Of a stretch of 64,000 bases of DNA, positions 46,831 to 56,710 are shown piece by piece. The stretch covers positions 558,001-622,000 of the forward strand of contig NZ_JACOFX010000001.1 of the NCBI RefSeq assembly GCF_014284125.1, written 5' to 3'. Made by a program: the position numbers and the translations under genes. Numbering within the stretch: position 1 is the first letter of the stretch; each line of letters begins with the position of its first letter. The stretch is from Undibacterium umbellatum (GTDB lineage Bacteria; Pseudomonadota; Gammaproteobacteria; Burkholderiales; Burkholderiaceae_D). The notes under the pieces are model-generated. The model had not been told where the DNA came from and did not search any database. It saw nothing but the letters and a program-made list of their open reading frames with translations.

Positions 46831-48247
46831 GCAAACCACCTTGTCCATTGCCTATCAGTTTTTCATCAAATCCAATTTTTGCCATCACGGGTTCATCAAA
46901 TTCACGTTCCAGATCTTCCAGACAACGCACACGCCGGTTCATCAACTCCAGCAAGAAAGCCAGACCAAATCCAAAAACCAAACCTGCCAGCAAGCCAAAC
47001 ACCAGATTATTGCGCAGCAAAGGTTTAGCATGCTTCTCAGGTAATTCAGCCCATTGCATGACTGACGCGTTCGAGATTGCCACATTACTGGTCATCAGCA
47101 ATTCATCAAATTTTTGAATCGCGGCATTGTAGATCTTTTGCACACTGTCGAGCTGGCGCTGATAAGAACTGATCACGTCCCTGTGAATTTTATTTTCAAA
47201 GGTCTTTTTTTGATAACTGGCTATTTCCGACTCTATGACTTTTTCCTGCTGAATCAAACGCGCCTCTGCCGCCCCCAGCATGTCAAATGCGGTGGCAGAC
47301 TCCCTCTTTAACTTATCCATCAAGGCCTGGCGCTCATCATTGATTGCCATGTATTTGGGATGACGGGCACCCAAAGTGATTTTGGCATTCGCCAATTGCG
47401 TATCCAGTGAGATCAGGGCAGCTTTCAAGCCCGAGATATGACCTATGCCAGCAATTTCAGGGATATCTGACTCGGGGCTTCCTTCCCTGACCAATTTCTC
47501 CAGCGAATGCCGTTTGGCTTGCGCCTCTACCCTTTGCAATTGTATGTCAATCAGACGCACACTCAGCGCATTCATCTGTTTGGACTCAAGGTCAGCTCTT
47601 TCATCGACATCGACGATCTTGTGCTCTTGTTGATAGGCAGTCAGTTTTTTCTGCAATTCATCTATCTGCCTGCTCATGGATTCCAGTTGCGCATTGTATT
47701 GATCACGGCGCGCCCTGGCAGGCGCATTCATCATCTCCAGTGACAAGTCTATATAAGCTTTGACTATGGCATTCGCCATATCCTTGGCATGCTTGGGGTC
47801 GCCTGATGAATATTGAATTTCTATGACACGGCTATTCTTGTGTGGGGCTACATCCGTATTCCTGACGATAGCTTCTGCCAGGGCCCGCAAACCACGTTGT
47901 TCGCCATATCTTTGCACAAAGCGCTTGGCCTCAGGAGCTGTCTGCAAGCCCAGCGCCTGTATAACACGCTCAGCCACTTGTACACTCTTGATAACATCAA
48001 ATTGCGTTTGCAGATAACTTTCGTCCTGCATGGGGTGAAACTGCCTGCCACCAATAGGGTCATTGACGCGGTAGTCAATAAAAATATCAGCAACCGCAAC
48101 ATAAGTTTTGGGCAAAATCAAACTGGTCACCGCCGCCCCAACAACAGCAACAATCATCACCACGGCAATCAAGACCTGACGTGCGCGCAACATTGCGCCA
48201 ATTTGCGCAAAGGATAATACCAATTCACTCGTAGAGGTTTTTATCAT
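46817..48247 (-). CDS. epsF: Chain-length determinant protein, EpsF type (Wzz/PCP family)
   Basis: This inner-membrane protein controls exopolysaccharide chain length and links the kinase to the export channel. It has a first membrane helix near residues 26-48 (VLIAVVMIVAVVGAAVTSLI), the ILPKTYVAVADIFIDYR Wzz segment, a long periplasmic coiled-coil region (residues about 170-390), and a second helix near 415-440 (NNLVFGLLAGLVFGFGLAFL). The 476 residues match EpsF of the methanolan group. It lies between epsE and epsG on the minus strand, with 5 bp to epsE. Confidence 0.92.
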   Translation of the reverse strand: MIKTSTSELVLSFAQIGAMLRARQVLIAVVMIVAVVGAAVTSLILPKTYVAVADIFIDYRVNDPIGGRQFHPMQDESYLQTQFDVIKSVQVAERVIQALGLQTAPEAKRFVQRYGEQRGLRALAEAIVRNTDVAPHKNSRVIEIQYSSGDPKHAKDMANAIVKAYIDLSLEMMNAPARARRDQYNAQLESMSRQIDELQKKLTAYQQEHKIVDVDERADLESKQMNALSVRLIDIQLQRVEAQAKRHSLEKLVREGSPESDIPEIAGIGHISGLKAALISLDTQLANAKITLGARHPKYMAINDERQALMDKLKRESATAFDMLGAAEARLIQQEKVIESEIASYQKKTFENKIHRDVISSYQRQLDSVQKIYNAAIQKFDELLMTSNVAISNASVMQWAELPEKHAKPLLRNNLVFGLLAGLVFGFGLAFLLELMNRRVRCLEDLEREFDEPVMAKIGFDEKLIGNGQGGLHASN

Positions 48248-48252
48248 ACGCG

Positions 48253-49227
48253 TCAGAATATTCTTTCCTTGACAAACACCACATCACCCGGCATGACTCT
48301 GTCGGTAATACCTGCGGAGATTTCGCGCAATTCACCATTCTCGGTTTTGCGATGGATGATGATGCGTCTTGCTGATCCCCTATCCGTAATACCACCGCCT
48401 ATGGATAGCACCCGCATGACATTCAAATCTTCCTCCATGGGGTAGATGCCAGGACGGCGCACTTCTCCATAGACATAAAAATTCTTCTGCTGTGGCACGA
48501 ACAATACATCATTCGGCTGTATTTTTTGCGCCAGTTCTGGTGGCAATTTACTGGCATCCAGCTCCAGCTTGATGGAGGCATATTCCTGCAACTCAGAAGC
48601 GGGCTTGCCGGCTTCGCGACGCAAGATACGCAAGCTTTTCTCGGCCTTTTGCGAAACACCACCAGCCAGACTCAGGGCTTCCAGAATACTGATTTGCCCC
48701 AACAGAGGATAACGACCGGGCCGCAATACCTCCCCCAGCACAGAGAAAGTCCTGCTAAGCTGCTGTATGACCTTGATGGAAACCCTTGGGTTTTTAATGT
48801 ACTGCCCTTGTTCCAGTTTTTTTGCAAAGATAGACGCAATTTCTGTCGCAGTTTTACCCTTGACTTCTACAGTACCAACCAGAGGCAAGGTAATGACACC
48901 ACTTTCACCTATGGTGACGTCAGCAGTAAGGTCGGGTTGGCCAAAGACAGTAACCAGCAATTGATCGCCTTCACCAATCACATCGGAAGCCGCTTCGCTA
49001 ACAGTATCATCAGTTATCTTTGCTGTAATTGATGTTTTTTCTGATGGTTGCGTTACTGGTGTCTGAGGCAACTGTAAAAGTTGGCTCTCCAGTTTCATGC
49101 CATTGACAGGGATAGTCGTGACTTCTTGTGCGTGCAACTGACCGGCCAAAGCAAACACCGCCACTGCACAGAGCAGTTTGCAGGTGGCAATTTCAAGGTG
49201 AGCAGAAAATTTGGACCAAATTGTCAT
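48253..49227 (-). CDS. epsE: Polysaccharide export protein, EpsE type (Wza-like)
   Basis: The protein is the periplasmic/outer-membrane channel for the exopolysaccharide. A signal peptide (CKLLCAVAVFALAGQLHAQ) has no lipobox cysteine. A Poly_export domain (residues about 85-170, GEGDQLLVTVFGQPDLTADV) and two SLBB-type segments (GEVLRPGRYPLLGQIS and GEVRRPGIYPMEEDL) follow, as in EpsE/Wza. The 324-residue length is normal. It is the first gene of the operon epsE-epsF-epsG-GT2. The spacer to the divergent GT2 gene carries a 9-bp inverted repeat. Confidence 0.92.
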   Translation of the reverse strand: MTIWSKFSAHLEIATCKLLCAVAVFALAGQLHAQEVTTIPVNGMKLESQLLQLPQTPVTQPSEKTSITAKITDDTVSEAASDVIGEGDQLLVTVFGQPDLTADVTIGESGVITLPLVGTVEVKGKTATEIASIFAKKLEQGQYIKNPRVSIKVIQQLSRTFSVLGEVLRPGRYPLLGQISILEALSLAGGVSQKAEKSLRILRREAGKPASELQEYASIKLELDASKLPPELAQKIQPNDVLFVPQQKNFYVYGEVRRPGIYPMEEDLNVMRVLSIGGGITDRGSARRIIIHRKTENGELREISAGITDRVMPGDVVFVKERIF

Positions 49228-49268
49228 CTGACTTCAGACATTTCATAGAAAGAACTTCATTTTATATT

Positions 49269-49347
49269 GCAATAGTAAGAATAGATGCAAATTTTTGTCA
49301 GGACAACAAAACCGGCAACAGTGCCATACTAGCAACAATACTATTGC
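49269..49347. promoter_or_regulatory. Spaced 9-bp inverted repeat in the divergent eps promoter
   Basis: GCAATAGTA at 49269-49277 is mirrored by TACTATTGC at 49339-49347 in the 206-bp spacer between epsE and the GT2 gene. The half-sites are about 70 bp apart centre to centre, close to seven helical turns. This could be two half-operators for a looping regulator, but chance is possible in such AT-rich DNA. Confidence 0.35.
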
Positions 49348-49433
49348 CATTTAATAACAAAAATTAACCTTTATTGAATTGTGGGCAACTCAAAGCTCAG
49401 TTAACATTCAACTACAAGTAAGAAAGATAAAAT

Positions 49434-50360
49434 ATGTCCAGCCTGAGCACACAGCCCGCACAGCCATCAGCAGCTCCCGCAACAGTGGTGCCTTTGGTTA
49501 TCATTGCGCCGGTGCGTGACGAAGCCGACTTAATCAAACTAACCCTTGATTCCATGGTTGCACAAACCGTCAAGCCGGTCGAATGGATCATTGTTGATGA
49601 TGGCTCGCAGGATGGGACGGCGGATATTGTGCGCGAATATGCAGACAAATATCCCTTTATCAGACTGGTGCAACGCCCGGACCGTGGTTTTCGCAAAGTC
49701 GGTGGCGGTGTAGTGGCAGCATTTAAATTTGGTATCACGCAAATTGCGCATCAGGATTATGAATATATCGCCAAACTGGATGGCGATATGTCTTTTGGCC
49801 CCAGATACCTGGAGTGCATGTTCGAACAATTTGCCCTTGAACCCAAGCTGGCGGCCGTGTCTGGCAAGGTCTTTCGTGAGGAAGAAGGTCAAAAGATAGA
49901 AGAAATCATCATCGATGAACATGTCGCCGGTCAGTTCAAACTGTATCGCAGGACAGCATTTGAAGAAATCGGTGGTTTTGTCGAAGAAGTCTTGTGGGAT
50001 GGTATTGATGTTCATACAGCCCGCATGAAGGGCTGGACGACCAGGAGTTTTTTACATCCTGACGCCATACTCATGCATCATCGCTTGATGGGCTCGTCCG
50101 ACAAAAATGTGTATCGCGGACGCCTGCGCTGGGGACGCGGCATCTGGTTCATGGGCTACCACCCATTGTATGCGCTGGCATCAGGTGTTTTTCGTATGCG
50201 AGAAAAGCCTTTTGTCATAGGTGGCTTGCTCATCATTGCAGGTTACCTGGGTGCAGCGATTAAACGCGCCCCAAGATATGACAATATGGAATTTCGCCAA
50301 CACTTGCATCGCTGGCAGTTAGGACAGATCAGGAAACTCTTTTCCGGGCAAAAAAACTGA
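49434..50360 (+). CDS. Family 2 glycosyltransferase
   Basis: After a variable 20-residue start, the GT-A domain opens with PLVIIAPVRDEADLI, WIIVDDGSQDGT, then the metal-binding AKLDGDMSFGP near residue 118, and VLWDGIDVHTARMKGW near 185. One hydrophobic segment at residues about 260-280 (VIGGLLIIAGYLGAAI) may attach it to the membrane. It should add a sugar to the repeat unit; the donor is unknown. It is followed 43 bp later by the priming sugar transferase gene, probably in the same transcript. Confidence 0.9.
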   Translation: MSSLSTQPAQPSAAPATVVPLVIIAPVRDEADLIKLTLDSMVAQTVKPVEWIIVDDGSQDGTADIVREYADKYPFIRLVQRPDRGFRKVGGGVVAAFKFGITQIAHQDYEYIAKLDGDMSFGPRYLECMFEQFALEPKLAAVSGKVFREEEGQKIEEIIIDEHVAGQFKLYRRTAFEEIGGFVEEVLWDGIDVHTARMKGWTTRSFLHPDAILMHHRLMGSSDKNVYRGRLRWGRGIWFMGYHPLYALASGVFRMREKPFVIGGLLIIAGYLGAAIKRAPRYDNMEFRQHLHRWQLGQIRKLFSGQKN

Positions 50361-50403
50361 ATTCAGCAATAGCACAAAAATATAAGCGAAAAGCCCCACG
50401 ACC

Positions 50404-51825
50404 ATGTTCAATGCCTCATCACGCGTCTCCAACACTTCACAATCAGCGCAGCTTCTGGCTGCGCTGACGGGCATTGCATTTGGCGCAACGACTTACATGA
50501 CGCTTCTGGGAATCATTCTGTATTCCGACTATGCTGACCCGGAGATATTTGGTGTGCGCATGCTGATCGCCTGCCTGACCAGCATGATCCTTTTCTCCAG
50601 CCAACAACTACTTGGGACGCTGCAAGAAAAGCATATTTTTGCAGCTTTCCCCAGCATTACGGCACGCTGGTTTGTGGTTTTCATGGTGGTATTACTGAGC
50701 GCTTATGTCGACAAGTCGACCGAACGTCTGTCACGTGCCGTCATGCTGGTCTGGCTATTCAGCACGCCTTTTACACTCATGCTGACCGCACTGATCATGC
50801 GCAAGCTGGCGTTGCTGTATTACTCCAATCCGACTAGAAGACGCAAGGCCGTACTGATCTGGTCGAATTCTGCCTGTGCCGACCTGGTAGAGTCACTCCG
50901 CAATACGCCTCTGGCTGCGATTGATTTTGTGGGTTTTTTTGACAACAGGAATGAATCACGCCCACCCAGCAATCTGGAGAGACTGGGAGACTTGAGTGAC
51001 GCGGCGGACTGGATCGTTGATGCCGATACCGGGCGCGTCAATGTAGACGTGGTCTTCATCGGCTTAAACACCAAAGAGCCGCCCGAACTGGCAGAAATCA
51101 TCGCCATTTTGGAGGACAGCACGGCATCCACTTACTTTGTCCCTGAATCGCTGATTTTTGGCATGCCTGGCATACAACTGCGTGAATTGGCTGGCCGACC
51201 AGTACTGGCATCGACAGAAACCCCATTCATAGGCCTGGCAGCTTTACCCAAACGCCTACTGGATTTGTTCGGCTCGTTCTTCGGCTTGATTTTTTTATCG
51301 CCAATTTTGTTGCTGATAGCAATAGGTGTCAAACTGAGTTCGCCAGGTGCTGTGCTTTTTAAACAAGTCAGGTATGGGATAGCTGGCCGCCCCATCAATG
51401 TCTACAAATTTCGCAGCATGCGTCAAAGTAACCCGAATGAGCGTGTGATACAAGCCACCGTTGGCGATCCGCGCGTCACCAAGTTTGGCCGTTTCCTGCG
51501 TCGCTCTTCCCTGGATGAATTGCCCCAGTTATTCAATGTACTCAAGGGAGAAATGAGCCTTGTCGGACCTCGTCCTCATGCAGTTGAACATAATGAGCTA
51601 TACCGCAAACTGGTGAGTGGCTATATGTTCCGTCACAAGATCAAACCTGGTATCACTGGTTGGGCACAAGTTAATGGTTTGCGCGGTGAAACCGAGACTT
51701 TGGAAAAAATGGAAGAGCGCGTTGAATATGATCTTTACTATATTCAACACTGGTCTGTCTGGCTGGACATTGTCATTATCTGGCGCACAGTCAAAGTTGT
51801 GTTGGGCGATAAAAACGCCTATTGA
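50404..51825 (+). CDS. Undecaprenyl-phosphate sugar phosphotransferase (priming transferase)
   Basis: The enzyme puts the first sugar-1-phosphate, typically glucose or galactose, on undecaprenyl phosphate to start the repeat unit. It has four or five N-terminal membrane helices, a central nucleotide-binding-like domain (residues about 140-270), then the catalytic block [17 protein letters not shown] near 280, [35 protein letters not shown] and [14 protein letters not shown]. The C-terminal [10 protein letters not shown] is conserved in the WcaJ/WbaP family. The 473-residue length fits. Sugar specificity cannot be read. Confidence 0.94.
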   Translation: MFNASSRVSNTSQSAQLLAALTGIAFGATTYMTLLGIILYSDYADPEIFGVRMLIACLTSMILFSSQQLLGTLQEKHIFAAFPSITARWFVVFMVVLLSAYVDKSTERLSRAVMLVWLFSTPFTLMLTALIMRKLALLYYSNPTRRRKAVLIWSNSACADLVESLRNTPLAAIDFVGFFDNRNESRPPSNLERLGDLSDAADWIVDADTGRVNVDVVFIGLNTKEPPELAEIIAILEDSTASTYFVPESLIFGMPGIQLRELAGRPVLASTETPFIGLAALPKRLLDLFGSFFGLIFLSPILLLIAIGVKLSSPGAVLFKQVRYGIAGRPINVYKFRSMRQSNPNERVIQATVGDPRVTKFGRFLRRSSLDELPQLFNVLKGEMSLVGPRPHAVEHNELYRKLVSGYMFRHKIKPGITGWAQVNGLRGETETLEKMEERVEYDLYYIQHWSVWLDIVIIWRTVKVVLGDKNAY

Positions 51826-51832
51826 GCAAAAC

Positions 51833-52897
51833 TTATTTTATCCCTTGGTGCGACTTGCGCAATTTAAGCAAGTATTGCCCCAGGTTGGATGCTTTCAATT
51901 TTTGTTTACCATGATAGAGGCCCGCAGGCACTCTGCGCAAGACAGCAGGAGAACTGACAGCCCCTTCACATAGCTGATGTGCACCTGTGGCAAATCGCAA
52001 TTTATAAGCCTGGTCTCCCCTGCCCAAATCTATCGTACTTATACCCGCTTGCGCTGCGTACCTGGCGCATTGCGCCAGCAATACCAAGCCTGGTGAATAC
52101 TCTGCATAGTCAGTGTGATACCAGGGAAACCAGTAATGGAATACCTTACTGGAACGCATACCGAAATGCGCCGCAATCAGGGTGTCACCAGCATGCAGTG
52201 TCGATAACATACCTGCAAAATCAGGCGTATCGACCATCCTGATTTCATCCATTACTTGCCTGACCCAGTTCAGCCTGAAGATATCGTGTTCAGCCCCAAC
52301 TGTGCACTGAAATTGATCACTCTTCCCGGCTATCAAAGCTGCAAAATCTGCGTCACTGCTACTTAGCAACTCAAAACGCAGCTCACCATATTTCTTACTG
52401 AGTTTGCGCTCATTGCTTGCCACCTTCTTCAATAACGAGGCATCACGCTTTTCCGTCAGGCGCTGAGCATATGCGTCAAAACCACCCGTCAAGTCCAGAA
52501 TATGTGACTGGCTTTGCACCCAGGCATATTCACTAAATTTATCCAATTCCTGCGGCATATGGTTAAAGGAGAAATAGCGACAATGCATGGCGCTCAAGGC
52601 CTCACTGATGTGCAAATTCAGAGACGCTTCACATATCGGCCCCTGATAATCAGCCAGGAAATCGCCTATGGAGACAGCACGAAAACGACTCAACGAATGA
52701 AAGGGCCAGATACCAACGACAACGCCAGCATCCTCGCATACCAGGATACGGGCATCTTCCCGGGCATTGGCGATGATGGAGGTGAATGCCGGTACATAAT
52801 AAGGACTATCATAGATCAGGTTTTGACTGCGCAACTCTGCCCAGCGCGCAGCCAAAGACGCATCGAGTTCTTTTGCCCTGATCAAACGGAATTTCAT
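51833..52897 (-). CDS. CelD/FemAB-type GNAT acyltransferase
   Basis: This 354-residue soluble protein has the double-GNAT-like fold of BcsL/CelD proteins: LADYQGPICEAS near residue 82, the central KVASNERKLSKKYGELRFE, then VFHYWFPWYHTDYAEYSPGLVLL and TIDLGRGDQAYKLRFATG. Relatives in exopolysaccharide loci are thought to add acetyl or other acyl groups to the polymer, but the acceptor here is unknown. It converges with the priming transferase gene and starts directly after the yihY stop codon on the minus strand, so the two are probably co-transcribed. Confidence 0.85.
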   Translation of the reverse strand: MKFRLIRAKELDASLAARWAELRSQNLIYDSPYYVPAFTSIIANAREDARILVCEDAGVVVGIWPFHSLSRFRAVSIGDFLADYQGPICEASLNLHISEALSAMHCRYFSFNHMPQELDKFSEYAWVQSQSHILDLTGGFDAYAQRLTEKRDASLLKKVASNERKLSKKYGELRFELLSSSDADFAALIAGKSDQFQCTVGAEHDIFRLNWVRQVMDEIRMVDTPDFAGMLSTLHAGDTLIAAHFGMRSSKVFHYWFPWYHTDYAEYSPGLVLLAQCARYAAQAGISTIDLGRGDQAYKLRFATGAHQLCEGAVSSPAVLRRVPAGLYHGKQKLKASNLGQYLLKLRKSHQGIK

Positions 52898-54151
52898 TTA
52901 AGCCTGCTCCGACGGATAAAAATAAGTCTGCAGGCTTTGTTGCAAACCATTTTCTATACTTTGGACAACCAGGCTGGATAATTGACTCTGGCGGGTAGCA
53001 TCAAAGACGAACAGACGATAAATATCCGACAAGCGCAAACTGGCAGGATTGACCAGCATGATCCACAATTCTGCTCCAGCTTCATTTTTTCGCAACCAAA
53101 AGCGGCTGCGCGAAGCCGTAGTATTGACATTCACCCTTGCCGCCCAACCGGTTTCTGACATACGTTCCAGCAAGCCTTCAATTTCATCTATACCCAGTCT
53201 GGTCTCGGTACGGATGGTATTGACGCTGACCGATGCGGCAGTGTCAGCCAGTCGCGCATCGACCAGCACCTGCAGAATACTGACGGCATCTTCAAAGGCA
53301 CTGCCCGGTGTAGGCACATGCCACCAGCGTTCAAATTTGACGATAGGCAATGCAGCGGCGATCACTGCACCGATGAGGATGATCAGCCAGGAAACATAAA
53401 TCCACACCAGGAAAAGCGGCACGGCTGCCAGGGCACCATACACGATTGTGTAAGTAGGAAATTGTATGACAAAACTGGCAAAGATACGCTTGGCAATTTC
53501 AAATGCCACCGCGGCGAACAAGCCACCCCAGGCAGCATCGCGCCACTCAACTGAGCGATTTGGCACGACCAGATACAGCAAGGTAAATGCGCCGGTTGTA
53601 AACGCAATCGAAGTCAGGGTATAAAATACTGTCCCAAGAAACGGCACAGCCCCCACCACACCGCTGGTGGCTGTGAACAAGTAAGAAGTACTGGAAATGG
53701 AAACACCCACCAGCAAGGGGCCCAAAGTGACGATAGCCCAATACACCAGCAGTCTCTGCAAGGCAGGGCGTGAGCGTTTGACCTGCCAGATCTGGTTGAA
53801 TGACTTGTCTATCATTGCCATGGTAGCAATGGCAGTCACCATCAGGGCTACCCCACTAATCGCAGAAACACGGGTGGCTTTGGTAGCAAATTGCGTCAGA
53901 TAACCCAAAATGGTATTGGAAATCCCCTTGGGCATCAAACTTTGAATAAAATACGCTTCCAGCGAAGTGCGGAAGGTATTGAACAGCGGGAAAGCCGTAA
54001 AAATGGCAAATGCCACGGTCAGAATCGGTACCAGAGCCAGTACAGTGGTAAAAGTCAGGCTACCTGCAACCTGTGGTAAACGACCTTCCTGCAAGCGTTG
54101 CAGGGCAAATTTGAAGAGATTGAATATTTGTTTCCACGACAGACCACGCAT
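52898..54151 (-). CDS. YihY/UPF0761 family inner-membrane protein
   Basis: The first 290 residues form the YihY fold with six membrane helices: GSLTFTTVLALVPILTVAFA near residue 30, VSAISGVALMVTAIATMAMID near 90, and VAFEIAKRIFASFV near 210. A 120-residue cytoplasmic tail follows with a winged-helix-like look (RTETRLGIDEIEGLLERMSE). The family was once called RNase BN, which is wrong; its function is unknown. The start at 54151 gives 417 residues and the usual N-terminus; the ATG at 54223 adds 24 residues and reaches almost to the divergent wrbA start. Confidence 0.9.
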   Translation of the reverse strand: MRGLSWKQIFNLFKFALQRLQEGRLPQVAGSLTFTTVLALVPILTVAFAIFTAFPLFNTFRTSLEAYFIQSLMPKGISNTILGYLTQFATKATRVSAISGVALMVTAIATMAMIDKSFNQIWQVKRSRPALQRLLVYWAIVTLGPLLVGVSISSTSYLFTATSGVVGAVPFLGTVFYTLTSIAFTTGAFTLLYLVVPNRSVEWRDAAWGGLFAAVAFEIAKRIFASFVIQFPTYTIVYGALAAVPLFLVWIYVSWLIILIGAVIAAALPIVKFERWWHVPTPGSAFEDAVSILQVLVDARLADTAASVSVNTIRTETRLGIDEIEGLLERMSETGWAARVNVNTTASRSRFWLRKNEAGAELWIMLVNPASLRLSDIYRLFVFDATRQSQLSSLVVQSIENGLQQSLQTYFYPSEQA

Positions 54152-54189
54152 AGTTTTTGCAGCTAGAGATATAAATGCCTCGATTTTAA

Positions 54190-55235
<1,046 letters not shown>

Positions 55236-55258
55236 GTCAAGCGAGCGAAGGCGACATC

Positions 55259-56668
55259 ATGCAAACAGAATTTCTTGCTAGCTGTATTAGCATTTTGGGA
55301 AATGATTTTGTCATCACTAAGGAAGCAGACCAATACCCCTATTTGATAGATTGGCGCCAGCGCTATCGGGGTAAGGCACTTGCTGTACTTTTACCTCAAA
55401 CCACCGCTGAGGTGTCCAGTCTGGTGCAGTTGTGCGCCTTGCATCAGGTCGCCTGCGTGCCCCAGGGTGGCAATACTGGTCTGGTATTGGGAAGCGTACC
55501 AGATCAGTCTGGGCAGGCTGTGGTCATTTCACTGAAGCGCATGAATCGTGTGCTGGCTATTGATGTAGCCAACAACACCGTCACCGTGCAAGCAGGTTGC
55601 CTGCTGGCGCAAGTACAGGCTGCAGCAATTGAACAGCACAGATTGCTTCCACTATCTCTGGCATCAGAAGGCAGCTGCACCATAGGTGGCAACCTCTCAA
55701 CCAATGCTGGCGGCACTGCTGTACTGCGCTATGGCAATACCAGGGAGTTATGCCTGGGCCTGGAAGTCGTCACTGCCCAGGGTGAAATCTGGGATGGCTT
55801 GCGTGGTTTGCGCAAGGATAATACTGGCTATGATTTGCGCGATCTGTTTATTGGTGCAGAAGGCACACTGGGCATCATCACGGCAGCTGTGCTCAAATTA
55901 TTCCCGCAGCCACGTGCGCAAATTACTGCATTCACGGCACTGGAAAATCCAGATGCCGCGCTTGGCTTACTCAAGCATAGTCAATATGCACTGGGTCCTA
56001 CCCTGACAGCGTTTGAACTGATATCTGATTTCAGCCTGCAACTGGTGCTTAAACATTTCCCGCAACTCCAGCATCCGTTCGGTCGCAGCTATCCCTACTA
56101 TGCTTTACTGGAAATGTCTGATCATGAATCAGAAAGCCATGCGATTGCACTTATAGAGCAAGTTCTGGAACAGGCCATGAATGATGGTCATGCCACTGAT
56201 GCCGTCTGCGCGACATCCATCAGCCAGTCCAGGTCTTTATGGAAGCTACGTGAGCACATTTCCGAGGCACAGGCCAAAGAAGGTAAGAACATCAAGCATG
56301 ATATCGCCATCCCGGTTTCGCAAATCCCCCGCTTCATCCAAGTGACAGATACAGAATTAAAGAGAGCATTTCCAGGCTGCCAGATTGTCTGCTTCGGTCA
56401 CATGGGGGATGGCAATTTGCACTACAACGTCTCGGCACCTGTTGGCTGCAGCGATACTGACTTCATCCTGCAACAAACTTCCATCAATCGCATAGTCCAC
56501 GACCACGCGCATCAACTTAAAGGATCGATTTCTGCAGAGCATGGGCTGGGCATGTTGAAGCGCGATGAGATCAAACTGTATAAATCTGATCTGGAATTAT
56601 CCATGATGCGCGCTATCAAGGTAGCGCTGGACCCTCAGAATTTGATGAATCCTGGCAAGGTTTTGTAG
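55259..56668 (+). CDS. FAD-binding oxidoreductase, D-2-hydroxyacid dehydrogenase/GlcD type
   Basis: This 469-residue flavoenzyme belongs to the PCMH-type family with glycolate oxidase GlcD and D-2-hydroxyglutarate dehydrogenase. The FAD domain shows VPQGGNTGLVLGSVPDQSG, SLASEGSCTIGGNLSTNAGG near residue 130, and YDLRDLFIGAEGTLGIITAA near 195. The C-terminal domain has CFGHMGDGNLHYNVSAP with metal-binding histidines and SISAEHGLGMLKRDEI near 425. The natural acid is unknown. The ATG at 55259 has AAGG upstream; a TTG at 55232 would overlap the DUF2069 stop and add nine residues. Confidence 0.92.
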   Translation: MQTEFLASCISILGNDFVITKEADQYPYLIDWRQRYRGKALAVLLPQTTAEVSSLVQLCALHQVACVPQGGNTGLVLGSVPDQSGQAVVISLKRMNRVLAIDVANNTVTVQAGCLLAQVQAAAIEQHRLLPLSLASEGSCTIGGNLSTNAGGTAVLRYGNTRELCLGLEVVTAQGEIWDGLRGLRKDNTGYDLRDLFIGAEGTLGIITAAVLKLFPQPRAQITAFTALENPDAALGLLKHSQYALGPTLTAFELISDFSLQLVLKHFPQLQHPFGRSYPYYALLEMSDHESESHAIALIEQVLEQAMNDGHATDAVCATSISQSRSLWKLREHISEAQAKEGKNIKHDIAIPVSQIPRFIQVTDTELKRAFPGCQIVCFGHMGDGNLHYNVSAPVGCSDTDFILQQTSINRIVHDHAHQLKGSISAEHGLGMLKRDEIKLYKSDLELSMMRAIKVALDPQNLMNPGKVL

Positions 56669-56669
56669 A

Positions 56670-56701
56670 TTGTCTCAACGCCCATCAAGACATTGAGACA
56701 A
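56670..56701. terminator. Hairpin between the FAD oxidase and MCP genes
   Basis: TTGTCTCAA and TTGAGACAA form a perfect 9-bp stem with a 14-base loop between convergent genes. Neither side has a T-run, so this is at best a weak terminator or an mRNA-end stabiliser. Confidence 0.35.
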
Positions 56702-56710
56702 GGTCTGACC

